Assembly (NCBI RefSeq): GCF_045291395.1
Contig: NZ_CP152342.1
Coordinates: 3,534,001-3,598,000 of the forward strand
DNA: 64,000 nt
From: MR-S7 sp000400995
GTDB taxonomy: Bacteria; Pseudomonadota; Gammaproteobacteria; Burkholderiales; Burkholderiaceae_C
Direction: 5' to 3'
A program made the position numbers and the translations under genes. Position 1 is the stretch's first letter. Each line of letters starts with the position of its first letter. Shown one piece after another: positions 7,929 to 14,297 of this stretch. A model generated the notes under the pieces. It did no database searches and was not told the DNA's origin. It was given only the letters and a program-made list of their open reading frames with translations.

Positions 7929-8143
7929 CAGAGCTTGAGCTGCAAGCCTTCGCGCTGTCCATCGTGAAGCTCTCGATGGTGGGTGGCGTCCTTGGCGCCA
8001 TCTGCTGGTCGCTCATTGTGCGCGCCCTGATGCATGTGGCTGACGCTATTCAAGCTTGGGAAGACAAGCGCGTGCGCATCGGCTCGGCCCGCGCCCGCGC
8101 CCACGTGCGGTCCATCAACAGTGCCCTCCCATGCCGGCCCTAG
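7925..8143 (+). CDS. Small phage membrane protein
   Basis: The 72-residue product has one strong transmembrane helix (about residues 10-38, SIVKLSMVGGVLGAICWSLI) followed by a basic, arginine-rich tail (DKRVRIGSARARAHVRS). Small one-helix proteins in this place are typical minor virion or assembly components (pVII/pIX-like). It overlaps the previous gene by 4 bases and runs into the next small gene by 13 bases, so the whole segment is one polycistron. The exact role is not recognisable. Confidence 0.65.
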   Translation: MTELELQAFALSIVKLSMVGGVLGAICWSLIVRALMHVADAIQAWEDKRVRIGSARARAHVRSINSALPCRP

Positions 8144-8274
8144 CCCTCGAACTACTCCTGGGCATGGCCCTCAACGGCTCCCGTGCTGCGGCCATGGTCG
8201 TAACGGCCATCACCGCAGTGCGCGCCATCCGCTTCATCCGTGAAGCCATCGGCGGCAAAAAGGATTCCAGCTGA
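8131..8274 (+). CDS. Small hydrophobic phage protein (47 residues)
   Basis: An ATG at 8131, within the end of the previous gene, opens a 47-residue hydrophobic protein with a likely membrane helix (LELLLGMALNGSRAAAMVV) and a basic C-terminal tail (FIREAIGGKKDSS). This arrangement (membrane helix, positive cytoplasmic end) fits a minor coat or assembly protein of filamentous phage. No named family. Longer in-frame starts upstream lack a ribosome site. Confidence 0.55.
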   Translation: MPALALELLLGMALNGSRAAAMVVTAITAVRAIRFIREAIGGKKDSS

Positions 8275-8277
8275 CTG

Positions 8278-8290
8278 CCTCGCGTGCGGG
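8278..8290 (+). repeat. 13-nt direct repeat in phage leaders (copy 2)
   Basis: Second copy of CCTCGCGTGCGGG, identical to 7502-7514, in the leader of the major coat protein gene directly after the preceding stop codon. See copy 1. Confidence 0.6.
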
Positions 8291-8340
8291 GCACTCGGAC
8301 GCAATCCGCGTCGTTTCAAAAACCTTTTAGGAGTTTCGAC

Positions 8341-8538
8341 ATGAGCCTCAAGAACAAGCTCGCCGCCGCTGCGGCACTGCCCATGGTCCTGGCTGGCAAT
8401 GCCTACGCCGCACTGCCCACAGAAGTCAGCACCGCCCTGGGCGACATGAAAGACGACGGTGTCAGCGCCGCCACCCTCGTCATTGTGGCCGTGATCGCCG
8501 TGGCCGCCATCCTGTTCCTGCGCCGCGCGGTTCGCTGA
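8341..8538 (+). CDS. Major coat protein pVIII
   Basis: This is the helical capsid subunit of the filamentous virion. The 65-residue precursor has a classical signal peptide (MSLKNKLAAAAALPMVLAG, cleavage after NAYA). The mature protein is about 42 residues: a short acidic amphipathic N-terminus (EVSTALGDMKDDG), a transmembrane helix (ATLVIVAVIAVAAILFL) and a basic C-terminus (RRAVR) that would contact the DNA. This is the textbook inovirus layout. The ATG has an AGGAG site 7 nt upstream. A longer frame from 8284 is ignored because it would break the signal peptide. Confidence 0.92.
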   Translation: MSLKNKLAAAAALPMVLAGNAYAALPTEVSTALGDMKDDGVSAATLVIVAVIAVAAILFLRRAVR

Positions 8539-8540
8539 CC

Positions 8541-8879
8541 ATGTGGCAGTTTGGTGCCCAGTGCTACGGCACTGCTCAAGCTGCCAATGAGGCCGCAGCC
8601 GCTGCGGTCTCCGGCACTGTCCAAGGTGGCTACGCCATCGCGGCCAGTGCCGTCACGCCCACCTCGATCACCTACGAGGCCACAGACATCAGCACTGGCG
8701 CAGTGCTCATGCGTGTGGTGGCGGTTGAGCCGCAGCCCTGCGGACTCATGCAACGCGCGGAAGCCATGGAACTCGCGTGGGGCGTTGCTGCGGTGCTCCT
8801 CTCCGTCGGCGCCGTCACATTCATCGGCCGCACCGTCTGGCACGCCGTCACCAGTTGGGGCCACCAGGGGGATACATGA
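8541..8879 (+). CDS. Phage membrane protein downstream of the coat gene
   Basis: The 112-residue product has an Ala-rich N-terminal half with two Cys (QCYGTAQAANEAAAAA, PQPCG), then a transmembrane helix at about 80-100 (LAWGVAAVLLSVGAVTFIG) and a short cytoplasmic-type tail. It starts 2 nt after the coat protein stop and overlaps the next tiny gene by 4 bases. Position between pVIII and pIII suggests a minor virion component, but the family is not recognised. Confidence 0.65.
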   Translation: MWQFGAQCYGTAQAANEAAAAAVSGTVQGGYAIAASAVTPTSITYEATDISTGAVLMRVVAVEPQPCGLMQRAEAMELAWGVAAVLLSVGAVTFIGRTVWHAVTSWGHQGDT

Positions 8880-8947
8880 CACCGGATGCATTGATGCTCG
8901 TCGTCGCCGTGCTCGGCATGGCCGCGCTACTTCTGAGGGGCTTGTGA
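8876..8947 (+). CDS. 23-residue hydrophobic phage peptide
   Basis: A 72-nt frame overlaps the previous stop (ATGA) and its own TGA overlaps the next ATG (TGATG). The product, MTPDALMLVVAVLGMAALLL plus RGL, is one membrane helix with a terminal arginine, very like the roughly 30-residue pVII/pIX end-cap proteins of other filamentous phages. The perfect fit of both overlaps is the main support. Confidence 0.6.
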   Translation: MTPDALMLVVAVLGMAALLLRGL

Positions 8948-10341
8948 TGGCTATGGCTCGTATTCACCGCCTGATCCTGGCCCTGCTGCTGTGTGTTTGC
9001 GCATCTTTGGCGTATGCGATCCCTGCGACGCCGACTCAGCCTGACGGTGACTGCACACCAGGAAATCATCCTAGGTCCTATGCGTCGAACCCCTCCGTAT
9101 CTGCCGCATGGGTGTGCGGGCATGAGGGGCGCTCGCAGCGTGAATGTGGGTGGTCTTACACGTCGGCGCAGTTGGGCTGGGATGGCAGCACAGCTAACGG
9201 TGTCTACAACAGCATGTGTACCAAGCCTGAGCCCGTCTACAGCTGCCCCGATAACTCCACCATGATCGGCTCTGGGGCCTCGGCTACCTGCGCTTGTGCG
9301 CAGGGGTTTGTCGAGCGCAACGGCCAGTGCGTCAAGCCGCAAACATGCGAGGCTGGTCAGAACAAGAGCTACACGTTTTTTAGTAGTTGGTGGACTGACG
9401 TGCCTCCGGACGGTAAGCCTATTGGCGATCCGGTTTCGCCTCCCGGCTCTTACTGTGACGGTGCTTGCGTGTGGGCGCACCAGGGGGTCCTGGATTGTTC
9501 GATTGAGACTGTTGCCGAGGAGGGTGTTCCCCATAAGTCGTTCTGCGAACACGCGTACACCAGCACGGGCGCGCAGTGCACGCAAAAGACCCCTGACCCG
9601 TCTAGCCCTCCGCCCCAGACTGGCGGCTCGGGTGGCGGTGGCCCTGGCTGTGAGGGTGCCGGTTGCGAAGGCGAAGGCGGTGGCGGCGAAGGTGGCCCCG
9701 GCGAAGGTGGTGGCGGCGAGGGTGGTGGCCCTGGCGAGGGCAGTGGCGGTGAAGGCGGCAACGGCGACGATGACGACGATGATCCCCCCGATGACGGCGG
9801 CTGCACTGCTGGTGTCTGCCCTCCCGGTGAGGGCGAGGGCGAGGGCGAAGGTGAAGGCGGCGGCGGCGAGGGCGGTGGCGGCGGTGAATGTGAAGGCGAT
9901 GACTGCGGCAGTGGCGGCGGCGGCGGCGGTGGTGGCGAGTGCGAGGGCGACGACTGCGGAAACGGTGGGGGCGGCGGTGGCGGTGGCGGTACAGGTGGCG
10001 GCGGTGGTGGTGGTGGCAGCGGGGACGGCGACGGCGATGGCGAGGAAGGCCTTCTGTGCAAGCTCTTCCCCGACACCTTCGTGTGCCAGAAAACCGGCTC
10101 TGCTGGCGATGCTGAGCCGGTCAAGGATCGCGAAATCAACGCCAGCACCATCACGCCTCAGTCTGGCTTCGGCACGCCTGGGCAGAGCTGCCCTGCGCCC
10201 CTCACGGTGTCTACCAGCATCGGCACGCTGGAATGGTCCTGGGATGCGTGGTGCCAGTGGGCGGATGGTGTGCGCCCTGTCGTGATCGCCCTGGCGTGGC
10301 TCTCGGTCGGCCTGGGCATGGTCGGCTTCCTGCGGAGGTAA
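8947..10341 (+). CDS. Adsorption/attachment protein, pIII-like, glycine-rich
   Basis: pIII-type proteins sit at the virion tip, bind host pili and anchor in the inner membrane before release. The 464-residue product has a signal peptide (cleavage near SLAYA), a cysteine-rich N-terminal region to about residue 215 (at least a dozen Cys), a long low-complexity linker of Gly/Glu repeats with short Cys pairs (GECEGDDCG, twice), then a C-terminal domain with a transmembrane helix (VVIALAWLSVGLGMVGFL) and a basic RR end. The same layout occurs in known pIII. The linker repeats are slippage-prone. The next gene's ribosome site overlaps its stop codon. Confidence 0.85.
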   Translation: MAMARIHRLILALLLCVCASLAYAIPATPTQPDGDCTPGNHPRSYASNPSVSAAWVCGHEGRSQRECGWSYTSAQLGWDGSTANGVYNSMCTKPEPVYSCPDNSTMIGSGASATCACAQGFVERNGQCVKPQTCEAGQNKSYTFFSSWWTDVPPDGKPIGDPVSPPGSYCDGACVWAHQGVLDCSIETVAEEGVPHKSFCEHAYTSTGAQCTQKTPDPSSPPPQTGGSGGGGPGCEGAGCEGEGGGGEGGPGEGGGGEGGGPGEGSGGEGGNGDDDDDDPPDDGGCTAGVCPPGEGEGEGEGEGGGGEGGGGGECEGDDCGSGGGGGGGGECEGDDCGNGGGGGGGGGTGGGGGGGGSGDGDGDGEEGLLCKLFPDTFVCQKTGSAGDAEPVKDREINASTITPQSGFGTPGQSCPAPLTVSTSIGTLEWSWDAWCQWADGVRPVVIALAWLSVGLGMVGFLRR

Positions 10342-10344
10342 AAC

Positions 10345-10638
10345 ATGGATGGCTTGGCAAAGTGGCTCTCGGATATTTCCTGGCCAATCGTCTCCAGAGT
10401 CCTGGCCGCGCTCGGCGTCGGCACGGTCACATACACGGGTGTCACCGAAGGCCTGAACAACGTGCTCGGCTCGGCCAAGGCAGCAACCCAGGGCATCCTG
10501 CCCGTGGCCGCCCAGCTCGCCGCACGCGCCGGGTTCTTTGACTACATGAGCATTACGAGCGGCGGACTGGTGGCCGGGATTTCCTGGCTCGTACTCAAGC
10601 ACTTCGCCCTGCAAACCGGCACGGCCTCGCAGTCATGA
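10345..10638 (+). CDS. Minor coat protein, pVI-like (DUF2523)
   Basis: The 97-residue product is hydrophobic throughout, with membrane segments near residues 15-32, 48-62 and 70-90, the pattern of DUF2523 proteins that stand between pIII and pI genes in many inoviruses and take the place of pVI at the adsorption end. GGAGG is embedded in the pIII stop region (GGAGGTAAAAC) and its own stop overlaps the next ATG. Family call is from pattern and position. Confidence 0.8.
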   Translation: MDGLAKWLSDISWPIVSRVLAALGVGTVTYTGVTEGLNNVLGSAKAATQGILPVAAQLAARAGFFDYMSITSGGLVAGISWLVLKHFALQTGTASQS

Positions 10639-11789
10639 TCACGTTGCTCACGGGTGCCCCTGGCACCGGCAAGACTGCGGCGTTGGTGGATCTGCTGCGC
10701 ACGGTCGGCGCGGATCGTCCGCTCTTCGTCTTCGGCCTCAATGGCCTCAAGCTGGCGCATGTGCCCCTCGAGGACCCCACTAAATGGATGGAGGAGGTCC
10801 CGGACGGCGCGGCCATCGTCATTGATGAGGTGCAGCAGGTATGGCGCCCCCGTGGCGCGGGAAAGGTAGTCCCTGACCATATCGCGGCCCTGGAGACTCA
10901 CCGCCATCGCGGCCTGGACTTCTTCCTGACCACGCAAGGCCCAAACCTGCTGGATTCAAACGTGCGCGCCCTGGTCGGTCGCCATATCCATCTGCGTGAT
11001 CTGGGGTGGCTGGGCCGCTGGTGGTACGAATGGCCCGAATGCGCTGACCAGTGCCGTACCGGCTGGCGCTCGGCCCCCATCAAGAAGCGCTACAAGCTGC
11101 CCAAGCGCATCTTTGACAGCTACACCTCGGCGTCGATCCACATCAAGCCAATCCGCAGTTTCCCGACGGCGCTCGTCGTGGCTGTCGCAGCCCTCGGTTG
11201 CACCGGCTACCTTGCATGGCACATGTACGGACGCCTTGCGTCGAACATGAACCCGGCAGCAGCATCAGCGAGCCAAGGGCAACAGAAGCAAGGCGGCGGG
11301 AAAACGGCAATGGTGCCCGCATCGACGGTGCCCGCAGTCGCTGCATCACCGGAGAAGCCACCGCAGCCGGATCACCCACTTGCGGGCCGTGGTCTCCATC
11401 TGCTGGGTTGCGTCGAGATGGGGGACCGGCTGTTGTGCCAGCTTGCGGTTAGCCAGGGTGGGCAGCAGGCTTTCACGCTGACTAGCGCCGACTTGAAAGA
11501 CATGGGTTACAAGGTCACGCGCAAGGGCGAGTGCATGCTCAATCTTGTCTACCGGGGTACGACGCGCTCAGTGATCTGCGACTTGCCCGAGCAGCGGGCG
11601 GGTATCACGCATGCCGGCCTTGTCGCGCCGCCTCCTGCTGCTCTGGAGCCTGGGCGTGTGCGTGTGTCTCCTGACCAGATTTTTGGCCCTCAGGCTGCGG
11701 CCCAGCAGCAGCCGAAGCAGCCGCGCTCACAGTGGGAGCAGGAGCTGGCCGCGCGCAATGCGCAAGTGCGGTCGAGCCTGGGACGCTAG
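10635..11789 (+). CDS. zot: Zot-like/pI phage assembly ATPase
   Basis: pI (Zot family) is an inner-membrane ATPase that drives virion assembly and extrusion. The 384-residue product has a Walker A motif at residues 7-14 (GAPGTGKT), Walker B near 59-65 (AAIVIDE), a sensor-like TTQGPNLLDSNVR stretch, one transmembrane helix at about 178-200 (TALVVAVAALGCTGYLAWH), and a periplasmic C-terminal domain with four Cys (GCVEM, LLCQ, GECM, VICD) ending in a Gln/Pro-rich tail. The ATG overlaps the previous stop. The layout is normal for inovirus pI; no toxin function should be assumed. Confidence 0.92.
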   Translation: MITLLTGAPGTGKTAALVDLLRTVGADRPLFVFGLNGLKLAHVPLEDPTKWMEEVPDGAAIVIDEVQQVWRPRGAGKVVPDHIAALETHRHRGLDFFLTTQGPNLLDSNVRALVGRHIHLRDLGWLGRWWYEWPECADQCRTGWRSAPIKKRYKLPKRIFDSYTSASIHIKPIRSFPTALVVAVAALGCTGYLAWHMYGRLASNMNPAAASASQGQQKQGGGKTAMVPASTVPAVAASPEKPPQPDHPLAGRGLHLLGCVEMGDRLLCQLAVSQGGQQAFTLTSADLKDMGYKVTRKGECMLNLVYRGTTRSVICDLPEQRAGITHAGLVAPPPAALEPGRVRVSPDQIFGPQAAAQQQPKQPRSQWEQELAARNAQVRSSLGR

Positions 11790-11791
11790 GT

Positions 11792-12010
11792 ATGCGCCGC
11801 CTCTTCTCTGGAGACAAACCGGGGCCCCGAGAGCGGAGACCTTGTGTCGTAGCGGTGGGGTCGGGGTATGGGGTGACAAACCCCATGTCGCCGCGTGGTG
11901 CGCCCCGTGCCCTGTGCTCTGTGGCGCTCGCGTTGTTTGATGCCGCGTGCGATGCGGGCAAGCCGACGCTGGCGCAGCGCGGCGGCGAGGCCGCGCGCAG
12001 CGCGGCCTAG
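11792..12010 (+). CDS. Possible small phage protein after Zot
   Basis: An ATG 3 nt after the zot stop opens a 72-residue basic protein (MRRLFSGDKPGPRERRP...). Close spacing supports it, but the segment also holds hairpins (GGGGT-GACAA-ACCCC near 11869 and a perfect one at 11989-12007) that suggest noncoding functions such as termination or packaging. No family recognised. Could be an intergenic region with an accidental frame. Confidence 0.35.
   Translation: MRRLFSGDKPGPRERRPCVVAVGSGYGVTNPMSPRGAPRALCSVALALFDAACDAGKPTLAQRGGEAARSAA
11989..12007. terminator. GC-rich perfect hairpin after the morphogenesis genes
   Basis: GGCCGCGCGCAGCGCGGCC forms 8-bp perfect arms around a GCA loop, just before a TAG stop and an AT-rich stretch (ATTTATCCCATAAACAC). 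It could terminate the long structural transcript. In filamentous phages a strong hairpin in an intergenic region can also serve as the packaging signal. The sequence alone does not decide. Confidence 0.5.
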
Positions 12011-12037
12011 ATTTATCCCATAAACACTTTAGGACGT

Positions 12038-12235
12038 ATGACAGAAAACCCGGTCTTCCTTCCCCATGCGGGTCAGTTGGTGGGCTTTCGTTTGGACGTC
12101 CCGCGCCCTGGCGCGTTGCTCGTCTGGCAGTGGCCCGATGGCGATTGGTGCTACCTGGATGAGCTGTGGCGGCGTCAGTACCGGCACAAGCAGGGGGGCG
12201 TTGTAGCCCTGTGGTTCGAGGGCGTGCTGCCCTGA
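12038..12235 (+). CDS. Small phage protein (65 residues) before the replication gene
   Basis: The 65-residue product (MTENPVFLPHAGQLVGFRLD...) has no membrane segment and is rich in Trp, Tyr and Arg (VWQWPDGDWCYLDELWRRQY). An AGGA ribosome site precedes the ATG. It lies between the hairpin after the structural genes and the inverted repeat before rep, so it probably belongs to the replication module. No family recognised. Confidence 0.55.
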   Translation: MTENPVFLPHAGQLVGFRLDVPRPGALLVWQWPDGDWCYLDELWRRQYRHKQGGVVALWFEGVLP

Positions 12236-12242
12236 AAAAGGT

Positions 12243-12275
12243 GAACCCCGCAACGGTTGCAGCCGCTCGGGGTTC
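12243..12275. promoter_or_regulatory. Inverted repeat upstream of rep, candidate origin or control site
   Basis: GAACCCCG (12243-12250) and CGGGGTTC (12268-12275) are perfect 8-bp arms around a 17-nt loop that itself contains CAAC-G-GTTG. The structure ends 26 nt before the rep ATG. Rolling-circle origins commonly present such a cruciform to the HUH nuclease near its own gene. A terminator or Rep autoregulation site is equally possible. Confidence 0.5.
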
Positions 12276-12301
12276 GTGGTCACGAGATAGAGGGGTATCC
12301 C

Positions 12302-13218
12302 ATGGCGATTCGTATTCTAGAGAACGCGGACGGTTCGCGCTACGCGGTCGGCAGTTATCACGATGGTGTCTTCCGGGTCAAGGCGCATGACCTGGGCGCC
12401 GGGCACATCGAGGTCAGCGGAGTCGAGCGCACATGCTGGCAGGAGCTGGGATGGACGGCAGGCCAGATTCAGGACTATCTCGATATGCTGGCTGACCCCG
12501 ATCATCAGAGCGACGTAGACAAGCGTGCTCGCGCTCTTGAGGTCGCGGCGAACCGCGCCAAAACACGCGTGCGCAAGCTCTGCAAGGCCATGGGCGCGGA
12601 TACGCTGATGACGCTCACGTATAAAGGCAACCAGCAGGATTTGGCGCTGTGCAAGGCGCACCTGAAAGAGTTCGTGCGGCGAGTCCGGCGCGTGATTCCA
12701 GACTTCCGCGCGGTGTGCGGTTTTGAGCAGCAAAAGCGTGGTGCGTGGCATGTGCACATGGCTACGGTGAGGCTGCCTGCAAGTCTCAAGGCCCGCAACG
12801 GCGTCTTGGTGAAGTCGTGGAATGTGCTGCGCGCCATCTGGCGATCCGTCACGAAAGCGCACGGCGGGAACGTTGATATCTCTGCGCGCAAGCGGCATAG
12901 CCAGCGCACTGCTGCGCGCATTGCGGCCTACCTCTCAAAGTACATCACCAAGGCTTTCGAAGAGGGTGACAAGTGGTCGAACCGGTGGACCAAATTCGGT
13001 GACGTGGAAGTCCCGCCCCCGTCGACCTCGGTGAGTTCCACTCGGTTGATGCGGCCCTTCGGTCGGCTGCGCTGGTCTTCATGGGTGGTCGTGTAGACAC
13101 CATGCATCTGAGCCGGTGGGGAGACTGGTTTTACTTCGCGTTTGAGGGCCAGCCGCAAGGCCATAGCGGGCCCGTAGACGCGTTGTCGGGGCGGGGGGTA
13201 GGCCATGCCCTTGCCTAA
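12302..13218 (+). CDS. Phage replication initiation protein (HUH endonuclease), reading frame broken at 13016-13020
   Basis: Rolling-circle initiator that nicks the plus-strand origin. Motif HVH (residues 150-152, the HUH metal site) and YLSKY (210-214, catalytic tyrosine region) are clear. Motif 1 is LMTLTY at 102-107. In the given sequence the frame ends at 13096 with an unconvincing tail. Shifting back one base in the C5 run at 13016-13020 restores a good frame (VDLGEFHSVDAAL..., WGDWFYFAFEG) to TAA at 13216-13218, giving 305 residues. A missing C in the assembly is most likely; a programmed -1 shift or real mutation cannot be excluded. The start at 12302 follows an AGGGG site. The end overlaps the next gene by 14 bases. 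Confidence 0.8.
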
Positions 13219-13444
13219 GTCCTCTCTTCGCGTCGTTGCCGGTAACACAAGCGCCGTACGTGTGGCTGACCATCGGTCGCGGCATGTGCGCCTGGATGTG
13301 TCCATTCCTCCGCGCACCGGTATGACGATCGACGACTTAGCCTCTTTCTATGGCTGCACGCGCGCTGAGGTCGTGCGGTCCTTACTGCGGTTCGCGCTGA
13401 CGAATCGTGATTGGAAAACTCAAGGTTTGATCTGGAGGGAGTGA
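13205..13444 (+). CDS. Small DNA-binding-type protein, possible recombination accessory factor
   Basis: The 79-residue product has a short basic N-terminal arm (KSSLRVVAGN), a beta strand (HVRLDVSIPP) and two helices (TIDDLASFYGCTRAEVVRSLLRFALTN), the pattern of ribbon-helix-helix regulators. It overlaps the end of rep by 14 bases and its TGA overlaps the recombinase ATG. Tight coupling to the recombinase suggests a directionality factor or regulator of integration; that role is inference. Confidence 0.6.
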   Translation: MPLPKSSLRVVAGNTSAVRVADHRSRHVRLDVSIPPRTGMTIDDLASFYGCTRAEVVRSLLRFALTNRDWKTQGLIWRE

Positions 13445-14040
13445 TGGCGTTGGTCGGTTATGCGCGTGTGTCTACGGTGGATCAAGATACGGCTTTGCAA
13501 CAGGATGCGCTGCGCTCTGCTGGCGTGTTGAGGGTCTTTCGTGAGTCTGGGTCTGGCATCGGTCCTCGCCCTGAGTTGCAGCGCGCTCTGTCATGCCTCG
13601 CCGCAGGGGATACGCTGGTGGTTTGGAAGCTGGATCGCGTTGCGCGTAGCCTGTCTGACCTGCTCGGTATACGTGATCGTTTAAAGGCTTCCGGTGCGTC
13701 CATCCGTAGTCTCACTGAGCCTCTCGATACGTCTAGCCCCTTTGGTGAGTTCACGTTTCAAGTGCTAGGCGCTGTGGCGGAGCTTGAGCGGTCGATGATC
13801 CGTGAGCGCGTGATGGCTGGGCAAGCTGCTGCAAAGGCTCGCGGTAAGCGCTGGGGTCGTCGGCGTGCTCTGTCGCCTGATGATGAGGCCCAGTTGGTGG
13901 CTATGTACTTGGCGGGTGGTCGGACAATGCCCGAGTTGGCTGAGCTGTGGGGTGTCGGTCTCGGCACGGTCAAGTGCGCGGTCTATCGGGTAGTGCGTCC
14001 TGATGCTCCGTATCTCACGCGAGTGCGTGCCCGTGCATGA
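13444..14040 (+). CDS. Serine recombinase/resolvase, probable prophage integrase
   Basis: The 198-residue product begins MALVGYARVSTVDQD, the catalytic-serine motif (Ser10) of small serine recombinases, followed by WKLDRVARSLSDLL, GASIRSLTEPLDTSSPFGE and the E-helix ELERSMIRERVMAGQAAAKARG, then a C-terminal helix-turn-helix (GGRTMPELAELWGVGLGTVK). Length is that of Hin/Pin/Tn3-type enzymes, not of large serine integrases. Its place at the phage right end makes it the probable integration enzyme, unusual because many inoviruses borrow host XerCD. It could instead act as an invertase or resolvase, but no obvious invertible segment was seen. Confidence 0.88.
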   Translation: MALVGYARVSTVDQDTALQQDALRSAGVLRVFRESGSGIGPRPELQRALSCLAAGDTLVVWKLDRVARSLSDLLGIRDRLKASGASIRSLTEPLDTSSPFGEFTFQVLGAVAELERSMIRERVMAGQAAAKARGKRWGRRRALSPDDEAQLVAMYLAGGRTMPELAELWGVGLGTVKCAVYRVVRPDAPYLTRVRARA

Positions 14041-14042
14041 GA

Positions 14043-14063
14043 AAGCCCGCGTGGCGCGGGCTT
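14043..14063 (+). terminator. Terminator hairpin after the serine recombinase
   Basis: AAGCCCGCG (14043-14051) and CGCGGGCTT (14055-14063) form 9-bp perfect arms with a TGG loop, starting 3 nt after the recombinase stop and followed by a weak T-rich stretch (GTCTT). It should stop the phage operon before lptM. It is the last clear phage feature at the right end. Confidence 0.75.
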
Positions 14064-14081
14064 GTCTTGGGGGCTGAAAAG

Positions 14082-14092
14082 TACAATTTGCG
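14082..14092. other. Candidate right attachment site (imperfect repeat of 6479-6489)
   Basis: TACAATTTGCG here and TACAGTTTTCG at 6479-6489 match at 9 of 11 positions in direct orientation, one at each edge of the phage gene block. This fits a short crossover core of a serine recombinase. The same TACAAT also looks like the minus-10 box of lptM, so selection for a promoter could explain part of the match. Exact crossover bases cannot be fixed from one genome. Confidence 0.4.
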
Positions 14093-14093
14093 G

Positions 14094-14297
14094 ATGTTGA
14101 AAGCCCGCCAAATTCTAGTCAGGACGATTGCCCTTAGCATGAGCGCGGCAGCCCTGGCCGGGTGCGGGCAGCGCGGCCCGCTCTATCTGCCGACGGACCC
14201 CGCGGCTGCGCAGCGCGCCACCCTGCCCGAAACCCTCAACCCCGCCATCCCGCGCCCGCCCGCGGCGCCGGCTTCCCCCCGCATCGTCTCCCACTCC
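14094..14297 (+). CDS. lptM: LPS-assembly-associated lipoprotein LptM, in frame with lysA as given
   Basis: LptM (YifL) is a small outer-membrane lipoprotein that helps maturation of the LPS translocon LptDE. The start MLKARQILVRTIALSMS is a signal peptide with lipobox LAGC (Cys at about residue 24), followed by the family motif GQRGPLYLP and a Pro/Ala-rich tail. As given there is no stop codon before lysA, so the two form one 498-residue frame. Changing the C6 run at 14275-14280 by +2 or -1 base would give a natural end (SSPTP, TGA at 14299-14301) overlapping the lysA ATG as ATGA. I read it as a separate gene. TACAAT at 14082 would make its mRNA almost leaderless. Confidence 0.85.

Larger units (their letters stand above)
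6479..14092. mobile_element. Integrated filamentous phage (inovirus) prophage, about 7.6 kb
   Basis: The segment between cyaY and lptM carries a full inovirus gene set in the usual modular order: leftward repressor, then rightward ssDNA-binding protein, small membrane proteins, major coat, pIII-like adhesin, pVI-like DUF2523 protein, pI/Zot ATPase, HUH replication protein, a small DNA-binding protein and a serine recombinase. The size fits an inovirus genome. Boundaries are approximate. An imperfect 11-bp direct repeat (9 of 11 identical) lies at 6479-6489 and 14082-14092. No XerCD-type dif site is evident, so the serine recombinase probably integrated it. Codon use is more T-rich at third positions than in the flanking host genes. 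Confidence 0.92.

Noticed and set aside
9450..10154. Long minus-strand frame coding Pro/Ser-rich protein
   Set aside because: It is the complement of the Gly/Glu repeat linker of the phage pIII gene; low complexity on the other strand keeps stops away. No start signal or family.
8848..10614. 588-residue minus-strand frame through the phage structural genes
   Set aside because: Shadow of high-GC coding DNA; it opposes a compact, overlapping plus-strand operon with clear phage proteins.
10635..11789. Zot as an enterotoxin
   Set aside because: Walker motifs, single membrane helix and gene position identify it as the phage assembly ATPase; nothing in the C-terminal domain supports a toxin role.
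13444..14040. DNA invertase switching a phage tail or adhesin segment
   Set aside because: No inverted repeat pair flanking a segment near the recombinase was seen; position at the prophage edge fits integration better.
6479..14092. XerCD dif site at the prophage edges
   Set aside because: No 28-bp dif-like two-arm palindrome was recognised at either edge, and the phage carries its own serine recombinase.
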